From Chitinophagaceae bacterium (GTDB taxonomy: Bacteria; Bacteroidota; Bacteroidia; Chitinophagales; Chitinophagaceae), in contig CANGIY010000006.1 of the NCBI GenBank assembly GCA_947454235.1, positions 124,001-188,000 on the forward strand: DNA of 64,000 bases, in the 5' to 3' direction. Positions 36,071 to 43,814 of the stretch are shown here, piece by piece. Below the pieces are notes generated by a model. That model searched no databases. It was not told where the DNA came from and saw only the letters and a list, made by a program, of their open reading frames with translations. Position numbers and translations under genes: made by a program. How positions within the stretch are numbered: position 1 is the first letter of the stretch; every line of letters begins with the position of its first letter.

Positions 36071-36252
36071 TTTGACTGTTTTATATTAGAAAGTTGTTGT
36101 TCTTCACCTTGGTAGTCATTTTCATGAAGCATGCGCATTGCTGCACCTTCTTTGTCTTCATACTGGTTGTTTTTCACACTCCAGATAAAGCCTGCGAGGA
36201 AGAAACTCGCTACGCAGATACTAATGACTACTAAAACATATAAAGTGCTCAT
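36067..36252 (-). CDS. ccoS: cbb3 oxidase maturation protein CcoS
   Basis: A 61-residue protein with one N-terminal membrane helix (LYVLVVISICVASFFLAGFIW) and the CcoS pattern SVKNNQYEDKEGAAMRMLHEN. CcoS is needed to insert haem b and copper into the oxidase. It is first in the operon and overlaps ccoNO by 4 bp. The usual neighbour ccoI, a copper-exporting ATPase, is not present upstream. Confidence 0.93.
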   Translation of the reverse strand: MSTLYVLVVISICVASFFLAGFIWSVKNNQYEDKEGAAMRMLHENDYQGEEQQLSNIKQSK

Positions 36253-36275
36253 ACAGGTTCACTCTAATTTCTTTG

Positions 36276-36283
36276 CAAAACTA
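36276..36283 (-). promoter_or_regulatory. -7 box for the cbb3 operon
   Basis: TAGTTTTG on the minus strand, 23 bp upstream of the ccoS ATG. No -33 TTTG is seen at the right distance, which fits a promoter that depends on an activator. Confidence 0.5.
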
Positions 36284-36328
36284 ACTTTGACAGGTAGGGG
36301 GCTTCATGACATTACTCAGAACTAAAAG

Positions 36329-36340
36329 TGATTTAAATCA
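36329..36340. promoter_or_regulatory. FNR-type operator upstream of the cbb3 operon
   Basis: TGATTTAAATCA is a perfect TGAT-N4-ATCA palindrome, the core recognised by FNR/CRP-family regulators. Its centre lies about 66 bp upstream of the start point expected from the -7 box, near the spacing used by activators that contact polymerase from upstream. Oxygen-responsive control of cbb3 oxidase by FNR-like proteins is well known in other phyla. Confidence 0.65.
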
Positions 36341-36601
36341 TGTTTGCGCGGGGCGAATTAACGCTCGGATAGTTACTGCTTTTGAAGAAGTCCTTTTTTA
36401 GCCTCTCTCAAATCTAAAAAAAAGAAATGACGTATTATAATTTATTTAATATACATGTATAATTCAAAATAACACAGTCAAATGAAGTAATCGCGTCGGT
36501 AAATTTTGTTTAAAAAAGACCTCAAATGAGCGGAATAAAAGTGAACAAAATAAGCTCAGTTAGGTCGCAATGCTTGGAAATCACCATTAGCATCTTGCTC
36601 A

Positions 36602-36680
36602 AAATTCAAATGAAACGGAAGCCAATTTTTGACTAGCTTTATGGTGTTTTTTATACCTGAGTGGCAGAAAAGAATGGTGG
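36602..36680 (+). repeat. possible decayed third copy of the OLD-flanking repeat
   Basis: AAATTCAAATGAAACGGAAG (36602-36621) aligns with the stretch starting at 27664 with few mismatches. CCTGAGTGGCAGAAAAGAAT (36656-36675) resembles the distal arm and tail of the repeat (CCTGAGACCAGAAT). The hairpin's proximal arm is lost. The alignment was made by eye and could be chance. Confidence 0.3.
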
Positions 36681-36793
36681 TAATTCTGGCACTTCATTTA
36701 GAAAATGCAAATTACCAAATTCACGTTTGGGAGAAAATGGGCTTGTTGGTATGCCTGAGAGACATGCCTTTAGATGGCATTTCGAAAATTGCT

Positions 36794-37273
36794 TTATGCC
36801 CTCGCTGATAACAATTTCTGATAATCGTACTTCAAATACCGTTCAATCAGATTTTTACTTTTCAATTCAATGACTTCATTTTTAACTTCGAGTCGCAACC
36901 AATATTCCGGCTCTAAGTGAGTAAAAGCACTGATTTTCAACACAAAATCGGCATTCAGCTTGCGCTGACCAGTCAAGTATTTATGCAAATTGCTGTCATC
37001 CATGTCAAGCAATTGTGCAAGTTTCTTCTTTGTAACATTCAATGCCCGTGCGTACAGATTCACGACATCAATCAATTGGAGTTTTGATGCTGGATCAGCA
37101 GCTTCCAAAAAGTCTTCAACCTGATATCTGATTGATAATAGCTTATTCTTGAGTCGTTGCTCTTCTGATTGAAGCGCAGAATGATGCAAAACAAATTCAG
37201 TCAATGATTTTGACTTTTCACTATTCCAAATCTCTTCGGGTAATATTTCTTTTTTTGCTTTCATATCCTTCAT
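36794..37273 (-). CDS. HigA-like HTH protein, putative antitoxin
   Basis: A 159-residue protein. The first ~70 residues are charged and helical. An Xre-type helix-turn-helix follows (VTKKKLAQLLDMDDSNLHKY, about 80-100, then LNADFVLKISAF), ending in EPEYWLRLEVKNEV, the tail seen in HigA antitoxins. It starts inside the stop of the GNAT-like gene (ATGA overlap), so the two are translationally coupled. It probably binds the palindrome at 37807-37823 and represses the pair. Antitoxin function is inferred from architecture. Confidence 0.8.
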   Translation of the reverse strand: MKDMKAKKEILPEEIWNSEKSKSLTEFVLHHSALQSEEQRLKNKLLSIRYQVEDFLEAADPASKLQLIDVVNLYARALNVTKKKLAQLLDMDDSNLHKYLTGQRKLNADFVLKISAFTHLEPEYWLRLEVKNEVIELKSKNLIERYLKYDYQKLLSARA

Positions 37274-37776
37274 TTCAAATATTGACTAATGAGTTTTTCA
37301 CCCGCTTCAGGCGGTATTACCATTGTGGTGTTACCGAACTTTAACGCACCATATTTTTTACAATACAAAGCCATCAATTTAATTTCATCTGCTTTGTGCT
37401 CTTCGAGTACTTCGAATGCAAGCCATCCAAGAAAATCATCTTTCCCATACACAAAACTCAATCTGCATGCATAAGCGATAAGGCATCCGGCTACATTTTC
37501 AAATTTTTTGTTTGCTCCTTTGTTATCAGGCGCTAATTCTACATAAGCCATAAATGGTGCTACTGCATCCTTCATTTCAAATATCAAACAACCTTCAATT
37601 TTATCTGGTGTTTCTTCACACACAATAACATATGCGTGCACCCCTTTTTTCTGTGCATGTTTTTTGAAATTGAATCGCCAGCCATCGACCAGAGAGGGCA
37701 ATTTTTTGTGTGGCACTGTGGTAATCACAGCACTCTTGTCCTCAACGCCTGATTTTTGTGTAAGCCTGATTTTCAT
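37270..37776 (-). CDS. GNAT-like protein, putative toxin of the HTH pair
   Basis: A 168-residue protein whose pattern fits a GCN5-related acetyltransferase: strands VHAYVIVCEE and EGCLIFEM, strand plus turn MAYVELAPDNKGANKKF, the helix GCLIAYACRLSFVY, strand WLAFEVLEE, then LMALYCKKYGALKFG as in the GNAT 'Y-x-x-x-G' C-terminal motif. The canonical R/Q-x-x-G-x-G/A acetyl-CoA loop is not obvious, so it may bind CoA atypically or not act as an acetyltransferase. It is the first gene of a two-gene unit with an HTH partner. Known GNAT toxins pair with ribbon-helix-helix antitoxins encoded first, so this order and partner are unusual. Confidence 0.7.
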   Translation of the reverse strand: MKIRLTQKSGVEDKSAVITTVPHKKLPSLVDGWRFNFKKHAQKKGVHAYVIVCEETPDKIEGCLIFEMKDAVAPFMAYVELAPDNKGANKKFENVAGCLIAYACRLSFVYGKDDFLGWLAFEVLEEHKADEIKLMALYCKKYGALKFGNTTMVIPPEAGEKLISQYLK

Positions 37777-37789
37777 TATTGACTTACAT

Positions 37790-37797
37790 CAAAGTTA
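37790..37797 (-). promoter_or_regulatory. -7 box for the GNAT/HTH pair
   Basis: TAACTTTG on the minus strand, 13 bp upstream of the first ATG, implying a very short leader. The operator palindrome lies 9 bp further upstream, over the promoter spacer. Confidence 0.5.
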
Positions 37798-37806
37798 CGA
37801 AATAAA

Positions 37807-37823
37807 TTGTACATTTTGTACAA
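37807..37823. promoter_or_regulatory. perfect 17-bp operator palindrome
   Basis: TTGTACA-TTT-TGTACAA is a perfect inverted repeat 30 bp upstream of the GNAT-like gene and inside its promoter. It is what one expects for autoregulation by the HTH partner. Confidence 0.7.
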
Positions 37824-37932
37824 CTTCAGTTATTTTATAACAAGTACCGAATTGTTTAGGCAGCTTCTAATTGGCTAAAACAATTCAAACAACCTCCTCA
37901 ACCTATTCTCTCCCAAATCCAACCCATAACAT

Positions 37933-37940
37933 TATCTTTG
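37933..37940 (+). promoter_or_regulatory. -7 box for alaS
   Basis: TATCTTTG fits TAnnTTTG, 29 bp upstream of the alaS ATG. Confidence 0.5.
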
Positions 37941-37969
37941 CAGCCATTTTTAAAGTTTGATTTTTTAAG

Positions 37970-40591
37970 ATGCTCACTGCAAACGAAATAAGGAGTCTTT
38001 TTCTTGACTTTTTCAAGGGTAAAGGACACGAAATAGTGCCTTCAGCACCCATTATTGTAAAAAACGACCCTACCCTGCTGTTCACCAATGCGGGTATGAA
38101 CCAATTTAAAGATTTCTTTCTGGGCAATGGCACTCCAACGTGCAACCGTATTGCCGATACTCAAAAATGCCTTCGTGTAAGCGGTAAACACAACGACCTG
38201 GAAGAAGTGGGCGTTGATACCTACCACCACACTATGTTTGAAATGCTAGGTAACTGGAGCTTTGGCGACTACTTTAAAAAAGAAGCCATTGAATGGAGCT
38301 GGGAATTACTGACAGAAGTATATAAAATACCGAAAGACAAACTATATGTAACGGTTTTCAAAGGCGATGAGTCTGAAAACCTGCCAATGGATAAAGAAGC
38401 CTACGATTTCTGGAAACAATTTGTTGCTGAAGACCGGATTTTGATGGGCAACAAAAAGGACAATTTCTGGGAAATGGGCGATACAGGCCCTTGTGGTCCG
38501 TGTTCTGAAATTCACGTTGATTGCCGTACAGAAGAAGAAAAGAAACTTGTAGCAGGCGCAACGCTCGTGAATGCCGACCACCCTCAGGTGATTGAAATCT
38601 GGAACAACGTGTTCATGCAGTTCAACAGACTGAAAGATGGCACACTCGAGCTTTTGCCTGCGATGCACGTTGATACGGGTATGGGACTTGAAAGGCTGGT
38701 GCGCGTACTTCAAAACAAACAAAGCAACTACGATACCGACCTATTTACCAATACTATTTCGGCAATTGAAAAGCTTGCTAATAAAAAATACACATACAGC
38801 GACAGCAAACAAGACATTGCGTTCAGGGTATTGAGTGACCACATTCGTGCTATTGGTTTTACCATAGCCGATGGTCAGTTGCCGGCTAGCAACGGTGCCG
38901 GCTATGTTATTCGCCGCATTTTGCGCCGCGCAGTAAGGTATTACTTCTCTTACCTGGAGTATAAAAAACCAATGCTGTGTCAATTAATGCCTGTTTTGGC
39001 AGCACAGTTTGAAAATGTATTCCCTGAGCTACACAAACAACTGGAACTTGTTACTAAGGTAGTTAAAGAAGAAGAAGAAGCATTTTTGCGCACACTCGAT
39101 AAAGGCCTCAAAATCGTTGACGAGATTTTAGCTTCAGGTGCTGCCGATAAAACCATCAAAGGAGCTACAGCATTTGAATTGCACGACACATACGGTTTCC
39201 CGAAAGATCTTACGATACTCATTGCACGTGAAAATGGCTGGCAAGTTGATGAAGCAGGCTTTGATGTGGAACTTCAAAAACAGAAAGACCGTAGCCGTGC
39301 CGCCACAGCGCTCGACACTTACGATTGGGTCGTTTTGAAAGAAGCTGAAGCCATGAAATTTGTTGGATACGACAGTCTGGAAACAGAAGCTTATGTATTG
39401 AAGTACAGAAAAGTGACTGCGAAAGGTAAAGATTCGTACCAGTTAGTATTAAATCAAACTCCATTCTACGCTGAAAGCGGTGGTCAGGTGGGCGATGCGG
39501 GTGACTTTATTTTCCCGAATGATACTATCCGCATTTATGATACCAAGAAAGAAGACGGTCTGACGATTCATTTTACAGCTCATCTTCCCGAAAATATTTC
39601 AGCACCATTGGTTGCTAAAGTTGATGCTGAAAAACGTTTATCTACTACTTACCATCACTCAGCAACGCACTTATTGCACGCTGCTTTGAGGAATGTACTG
39701 GGCACACACGTAGCACAAAAAGGGTCGTTGGTGAATGAAGAGCATCTTCGCTTCGACTTTTCGCACTTTGCGAAAGTAACCGACGAAGAAATTGCACGTA
39801 TTGAAGCTATAGTAAATGCTAAAATCAGAGAAAACGTACCTGTTGTTATTAAGGAAATGGCAAAAGATGATGCTATTGCACTGGGTGCTATGGCATTGTT
39901 TGGTGAAAAATACGGCAACACAGTAAGGGTGGTAATTATGGATGAAAAATACTCCATAGAGCTTTGCGGTGGTACACACGTTGGTTATACAGGTCAGTTA
40001 GGACTGTTCAAAATAAAATCGGAAGGAGCAGTTGCGGCAGGTGTGCGCAGGATTGAAGCTATAAGCGGTAAAGCGGCTGAAGACTTCGTAAATGCAAAAA
40101 TCGCAGCACTTGAAAGTGTACAAGAAGCATTGAAAGCACCAAAAGATGTACTGAAAGCCGTAAAACAATTGCAGGAAGACAAAGCACGCCTTGAAAAGCA
40201 TGTTGAACACCTCGAGTCACGCCAGTTGGTGGTATTGCGCAATGAATTATTGACAAAAGATGAAACGATAAACGAAGTAGCATTTATTGGTCAAATGGTG
40301 AATGTAGGTTCGGCTGATGCATTAAAGAAATTGTGCCTCGATCTTAAGTCTCATCTCGCTGACCACCTTATTGTGCTATGCGCTAATATTGACGGGAAAC
40401 CTTCAGTTGCTGTAGGTGTTGATGATAAATGGGTTGCATCGGGTAAATTTGACGCATCAAAAATCATCAAAGAAATAGTTGCGCCGTTGGTAAAAGGCGG
40501 TGGTGGTGGTCAGAAAACACTGGCAACCGCAGGCGGTCAGGACATAGCCGCACTTCAAAGCGTGATTGATAAAGTAAAAGCTTCAATTTAA
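37970..40591 (+). CDS. alaS: alanyl-tRNA synthetase
   Basis: Charges tRNA(Ala) with alanine. At 873 residues it is full length. The class II core opens with EIRSLFLDFFKGKGHEIVPS and includes TNAGMNQFKD, GNWSFGDYFKKEAI and GMGLERLVRVLQ. The editing domain carries the zinc ligands HHSATHLLHAAL and CGGTHVGYTG. The C-terminal C-Ala domain ends in a coiled coil and the Gly-rich VKGGGGGQKTLATAGG. A strong terminator follows. Confidence 0.99.
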   Translation: MLTANEIRSLFLDFFKGKGHEIVPSAPIIVKNDPTLLFTNAGMNQFKDFFLGNGTPTCNRIADTQKCLRVSGKHNDLEEVGVDTYHHTMFEMLGNWSFGDYFKKEAIEWSWELLTEVYKIPKDKLYVTVFKGDESENLPMDKEAYDFWKQFVAEDRILMGNKKDNFWEMGDTGPCGPCSEIHVDCRTEEEKKLVAGATLVNADHPQVIEIWNNVFMQFNRLKDGTLELLPAMHVDTGMGLERLVRVLQNKQSNYDTDLFTNTISAIEKLANKKYTYSDSKQDIAFRVLSDHIRAIGFTIADGQLPASNGAGYVIRRILRRAVRYYFSYLEYKKPMLCQLMPVLAAQFENVFPELHKQLELVTKVVKEEEEAFLRTLDKGLKIVDEILASGAADKTIKGATAFELHDTYGFPKDLTILIARENGWQVDEAGFDVELQKQKDRSRAATALDTYDWVVLKEAEAMKFVGYDSLETEAYVLKYRKVTAKGKDSYQLVLNQTPFYAESGGQVGDAGDFIFPNDTIRIYDTKKEDGLTIHFTAHLPENISAPLVAKVDAEKRLSTTYHHSATHLLHAALRNVLGTHVAQKGSLVNEEHLRFDFSHFAKVTDEEIARIEAIVNAKIRENVPVVIKEMAKDDAIALGAMALFGEKYGNTVRVVIMDEKYSIELCGGTHVGYTGQLGLFKIKSEGAVAAGVRRIEAISGKAAEDFVNAKIAALESVQEALKAPKDVLKAVKQLQEDKARLEKHVEHLESRQLVVLRNELLTKDETINEVAFIGQMVNVGSADALKKLCLDLKSHLADHLIVLCANIDGKPSVAVGVDDKWVASGKFDASKIIKEIVAPLVKGGGGGQKTLATAGGQDIAALQSVIDKVKASI

Positions 40592-40598
40592 TACAAGT

Positions 40599-40627
40599 AA
40601 AAAGACCGGGGTTGCCCCGGTCTTTTT
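40599..40627. terminator. bidirectional terminator after alaS
   Basis: AAAAAGACCGGGG and CCCCGGTCTTTTT form a perfect 13-bp stem with a TTG loop, giving a T-tract on both strands. It serves alaS and the converging AHSA1 gene. Confidence 0.95.
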
Positions 40628-40688
40628 ACTAATGTGTTGCAATCGATTGTCGTTTTGTGGCTCCTATTTACAGAACCACAAAGAGAAT

Positions 40689-41180
40689 TTATAAATTCGC
40701 AGTAAACCAATCGTCCAGATTGCCATGCGCTGCAGCAAATCCTTCCTTGAAGCCCATTTCAACTATTTTCTGTAGGTCTTCCATTTTTTCAAACGTTGTA
40801 ACGACAGTAACGTTTGTAGTATCGCCATTTGCCTCAAACGTCACTTGCCAATGCATTTTAGGCATTCCGTCTATCGCTTTACCAGTCTCATCGGTGAATG
40901 AATCGAGCCCTGTATAAGACTTCAAAGGTTCAATAGCCAGAAATTCTGCCTTGCTGTATGGCGTATGCTCAATTGGTCCATCCATTGCATATAGCCAGTA
41001 GCCACCTACTGTAAAATCCATGTGCAACGTCCTTGCCTTAAAAGGTTTTGGCGCCCACCATTCGTCTAATATTACCGGATGTGTCCATGCCCGCCAAACC
41101 AAATCTACGGGTGCGTTGAATGTACGTTCAGCCTTGAGCTGCTTTTCAGCTTCGATGATTGTATATTTTGTTTCTACCAT
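40689..41180 (-). CDS. SRPBCC/AHSA1-family protein
   Basis: A 163-residue protein with the START-like ligand-binding fold of the AHSA1 group: ERTFNAPVDLVWRAWTHPVI, then WWAPKPFKARTLHMDFTVGG, then a long C-terminal helix (MEDLQKIVEMGFKEGFAAAH). Such proteins often occur in operons with ArsR regulators; their ligands are unknown. It is the third gene of the arsR unit, 6 bp after the fusion gene. Confidence 0.9.
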   Translation of the reverse strand: MVETKYTIIEAEKQLKAERTFNAPVDLVWRAWTHPVILDEWWAPKPFKARTLHMDFTVGGYWLYAMDGPIEHTPYSKAEFLAIEPLKSYTGLDSFTDETGKAIDGMPKMHWQVTFEANGDTTNVTVVTTFEKMEDLQKIVEMGFKEGFAAAHGNLDDWFTANL

Positions 41181-41186
41181 TGTGTA

Positions 41187-42110
41187 CTATTGAGCGGGTG
41201 TATAATTAACCATCCAGTTGATCCCAAATTTATCGGTAAAGCTTCCGAAATAAGCGCCCCAGAACATATCCTGAATTGGCATAGAGATAGTACCACCATC
41301 TGAAAGTTCATCAAAAATCCTTTTCGCCTCATCTCTCGAATCGGGCTCGAGATTGATGTGCATGTTATTTCCGGTTGCTACTTTGAAGCCCATGCTTTCT
41401 GCTGCATCAGTAGCCATTAAAACATGTCCACCCAGTAGTGGAATCTCTGCATGAATAATCAATTTCTTGTCTTGTTCAGAAAGTGGCGGCATACCTTCCA
41501 TTGTCGGAATATCTCCGAAGCGCTGGATTCCGCCGATAAATTCTGTTCTGAATACACCCTTATAGAAATTGAGTGCATCTTCGGTGTTACCCGGAAAGTT
41601 CACATAAAAGCTAACTCTGGCCATTTTGTTCGGTTTTTTATCGTTTAATAATTGAAATCGTGTATTGATGTAAGCTTCCAATCGCTCGCCATTTTGTTTA
41701 AGCCCTTCGTCGGCCTTAAAGGTTTTCACTGTTTGAATAAATATTTCACGTGTTGCAAATACCATGTGCCAATCGATCTTGGTAGTATTGCCTATTTTCT
41801 CAAAGGTGACTGTTGCTGTGAACTTGGGTCCTGTAATGTGGTCGTATTGCAGCTTTTGCAAGGGTACCACCTCAGTAAATACAAACTTATTATCGTAGTT
41901 AGTACCATCAGGACCATGCATCACCAGATTGAAGGCGCCGCCATTCACCACTTCATATTTCGAAATAGTATTTGTAAAGCCATGCGGTCCCCACCACTGT
42001 TGCAAATGGTCAGGGTTCGTCCACACTTCCCACATAAGCTCAATGGGCGCATTAAAAATGCGGGTTAATCTTATCTCCCTGTCTTTTGTTGGGCTATTTT
42101 GCTCGTTCAT
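41187..42110 (-). CDS. AHSA1-VOC (PhnB-like) fusion protein
   Basis: A 307-residue fusion of two domains that usually occur as separate proteins. Residues 1-155 are an AHSA1/SRPBCC domain (TRIFNAPIELMWEVWTNPDH, WWGPHGFTN). Residues ~162-307 are a PhnB-like VOC/glyoxalase-fold domain (ARVSFYVNFPGNTEDALNFY, HAEIPLLGGHVLMATDA, WGAYFGSFTDKFGINWMVNY). The joint NDKKPNKMARVSF still contains a Met where a free VOC protein would begin. It overlaps the arsR gene by 17 bp. Function unknown. Confidence 0.9.
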   Translation of the reverse strand: MNEQNSPTKDREIRLTRIFNAPIELMWEVWTNPDHLQQWWGPHGFTNTISKYEVVNGGAFNLVMHGPDGTNYDNKFVFTEVVPLQKLQYDHITGPKFTATVTFEKIGNTTKIDWHMVFATREIFIQTVKTFKADEGLKQNGERLEAYINTRFQLLNDKKPNKMARVSFYVNFPGNTEDALNFYKGVFRTEFIGGIQRFGDIPTMEGMPPLSEQDKKLIIHAEIPLLGGHVLMATDAAESMGFKVATGNNMHINLEPDSRDEAKRIFDELSDGGTISMPIQDMFWGAYFGSFTDKFGINWMVNYTPAQ

Positions 42111-42435
42111 TGTTATTTTGGTTTTGGAGTTTTACTAAATAATTATCGAGTGCGTCAAATCTTTGTTCCCAGAATTGCTTGTACTGTTCTACCCATTGAG
42201 CCACTTCATTTAATTTGTCGAGACGTGCTTCACAAATTCTCTCCCTGCCCTTTTGTTTTACATCTACAAGGCCGCACTCAATCAAAATCTTGAGATGGAG
42301 TGAAATAGCCTGCCGCGATACATTGAACCGCTCGGCAATGGAGTTCACCATTTGCGGCTTTTGAGCTATCAGCCCAATTATTTCCCTCCTTGTTGGGTCG
42401 GCAATTGCCTGAAAGACATCTCTTCGCGCGTTCAT
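42094..42435 (-). CDS. ArsR-family transcriptional regulator
   Basis: A 113-residue winged-helix repressor starting at MNARRDVFQAIADPTRREI; the frame extends 17 codons upstream into the operator array, which argues for this start. Recognition region: VNSIAERFNVSRQAISLHLK. No Cys pair of the classic arsenic sensor type is seen, so this belongs to the non-metal ArsR group common with AHSA1 partners. It leads a three-gene operon and is probably autoregulated. Confidence 0.92.
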   Translation of the reverse strand: MNARRDVFQAIADPTRREIIGLIAQKPQMVNSIAERFNVSRQAISLHLKILIECGLVDVKQKGRERICEARLDKLNEVAQWVEQYKQFWEQRFDALDNYLVKLQNQNNNERAK

Positions 42436-42437
42436 TA

Positions 42438-42490
42438 CTTGCAAGTATTTGCTTGCAAATATATACGCAAGCTTTTGCTTGCGCAAATTT
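42438..42490. promoter_or_regulatory. operator array upstream of arsR
   Basis: Three inverted repeats built on the half-site GCAAG/CTTGC sit side by side: CTTGCAAG at 42438-42445, ATTTGC-TT-GCAAAT at 42447-42460 and GCAAGC-TTTT-GCTTGC at 42467-42482, followed by GCAAAT. They begin 2 bp upstream of the arsR ATG. Binding here by the ArsR dimer would block transcription of its own operon. Confidence 0.7.
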
Positions 42491-42563
42491 ACTTTTTAAA
42501 TTTCCTTCAATGCATTGGTTCATGCAAAAACACAAGTGCTGGCGTATGTTCCCTTTTTCTGAA

Positions 42564-42571
42564 TACCTTTG
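42564..42571 (+). promoter_or_regulatory. -7 box for the GT2 gene
   Basis: TACCTTTG fits TAnnTTTG, 53 bp upstream of the glycosyltransferase start. Confidence 0.4.
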
Positions 42572-42624
42572 TAATACGATATATCCTGGCTTTTATCGTT
42601 TTAATCAGAAAATCATAGTGTCAC

Positions 42625-43572
42625 ATGGAAGGCAATAAAAAACTCATTTCTATTTTAACCGCTTGCTACAACGAAGAAGAAAACGTTGAGAACTTGGTTG
42701 CTGCGGTTGGAAAAGTGATGTCGGCCTTCCCGCAGTATGAATATGAGCACATGTTTATTGACAATTGCTCGGCTGATAAAACCGTAGCTATTCTAAAACG
42801 CATTGCTGAAACCAATAAGCGTGTAAAAGTTATTTGCAACATCAGAAACTTTGGGCATATCAGGTCACCGTTTCATGGACTCATGCAATGTAAGGGCGAT
42901 GCAGTGATTTCGTTGGTAGCCGACTTCCAGGACCCACCAGAAATGATAGGCGATTTCCTAAAAAAATGGGAAGAGGGCTCAAAAATCGTAATTGGGGTCA
43001 AAAAGAAAAGCAAGGAGAACCCTTTGATGTTTGCGGTACGCAAGTTTTTCTACAACCTGTTGAGTAAAATGTCGGACACCGGGGAAACACCTGTTAAGAA
43101 CTTTACCGGGTTTGGGTTGTACGACCAAAAATTCATATCAGTACTTCGTGAACTAGACGACCCATATCCATACTTTCGAGGACTGATTACCGACCTTGGC
43201 TTCGACAGGTGCGAGATAGAGTACGTACAACCCAAAAGGCAGGCAGGCAAAACAAAGAATAACTTCTTTACGCTATACGACATGGCTATGTTGGGCTTCA
43301 CCAACCACTCTAAAATGCCATTGCGTCTTGCTGCATTTGTAGGTTTCTTTTCAGCGTTATTGAGCTTTTTAGTGGCATTGGTTTACTTCGTTTATAAAAT
43401 CATTTTCTGGTATAGGTTTGAAGTAGGAATGGCACCGTTGGTGATTGGCATTTTCTTTTTCTCTTCAGTTCAGCTATTCTTCATAGGTATAATTGGCGAA
43501 TACATTGGGGCAATTCACACACAAGTAAGAAAACGACCAATGGTGATTGAGAAAGAGCGGGTAAACTTTTAA
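42625..43572 (+). CDS. membrane glycosyltransferase, family 2 (DPM-like)
   Basis: A 315-residue enzyme of the polyprenyl-phosphate hexosyltransferase type (GtrB/ArnC-like). The GT-A domain begins SILTACYNEEENVENLV, with the nucleotide-metal motif SLVADFQDPPEMI near residue 95 (DFQD in the DxD position). Two C-terminal membrane helices lie at about 228-255 and 265-290. It probably transfers a sugar to undecaprenyl phosphate for cell-surface glycan synthesis. It precedes, but is 242 bp from, the sugar-gene cluster that follows. Confidence 0.92.
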   Translation: MEGNKKLISILTACYNEEENVENLVAAVGKVMSAFPQYEYEHMFIDNCSADKTVAILKRIAETNKRVKVICNIRNFGHIRSPFHGLMQCKGDAVISLVADFQDPPEMIGDFLKKWEEGSKIVIGVKKKSKENPLMFAVRKFFYNLLSKMSDTGETPVKNFTGFGLYDQKFISVLRELDDPYPYFRGLITDLGFDRCEIEYVQPKRQAGKTKNNFFTLYDMAMLGFTNHSKMPLRLAAFVGFFSALLSFLVALVYFVYKIIFWYRFEVGMAPLVIGIFFFSSVQLFFIGIIGEYIGAIHTQVRKRPMVIEKERVNF

Positions 43573-43814
43573 CGTGGTATTTCGGTGGATGTTTACTGGC
43601 ATTCCACTCCAACAATTTCTAATACCAATGAACCACATTATAACTCAGGTGGTGGTATTTCATTGATGCGAACAAAAGCACTTTCATATCCCAAACATGT
43701 GTTTTGAACACCACTTTTTGTAGGTTTATAAAAAAGGGCGTCGCATCTATTATAAATGATTGAAAGGAAAATACTACATTTAGGCTAGTTTGCTTAACAC
43801 TCAATAGCTAATAC

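Larger units (their letters stand above)
36253..36793. other. 541-bp intergenic region
   Basis: No convincing gene. The left part holds the cbb3 promoter (-7 box 36276-36283) and the FNR-type palindrome (36329-36340). The right part (36602-36680) resembles a decayed form of the repeats flanking the OLD gene. The middle is AT-rich with nothing recognised. A short plus-strand frame at 36661-36873 overlaps the HTH gene and looks non-coding. Confidence 0.6.

Noticed and set aside
36740-36793. Hairpin-like TGCC/GGCA stretch after the HTH gene
   Set aside because: The stem is only 4 bp and no T-tract follows on the minus strand, so I do not call a terminator.
36661-36873. Short plus-strand frame overlapping the HTH gene
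   Set aside because: It overlaps a well-supported gene on the other strand, has no promoter and no family pattern.
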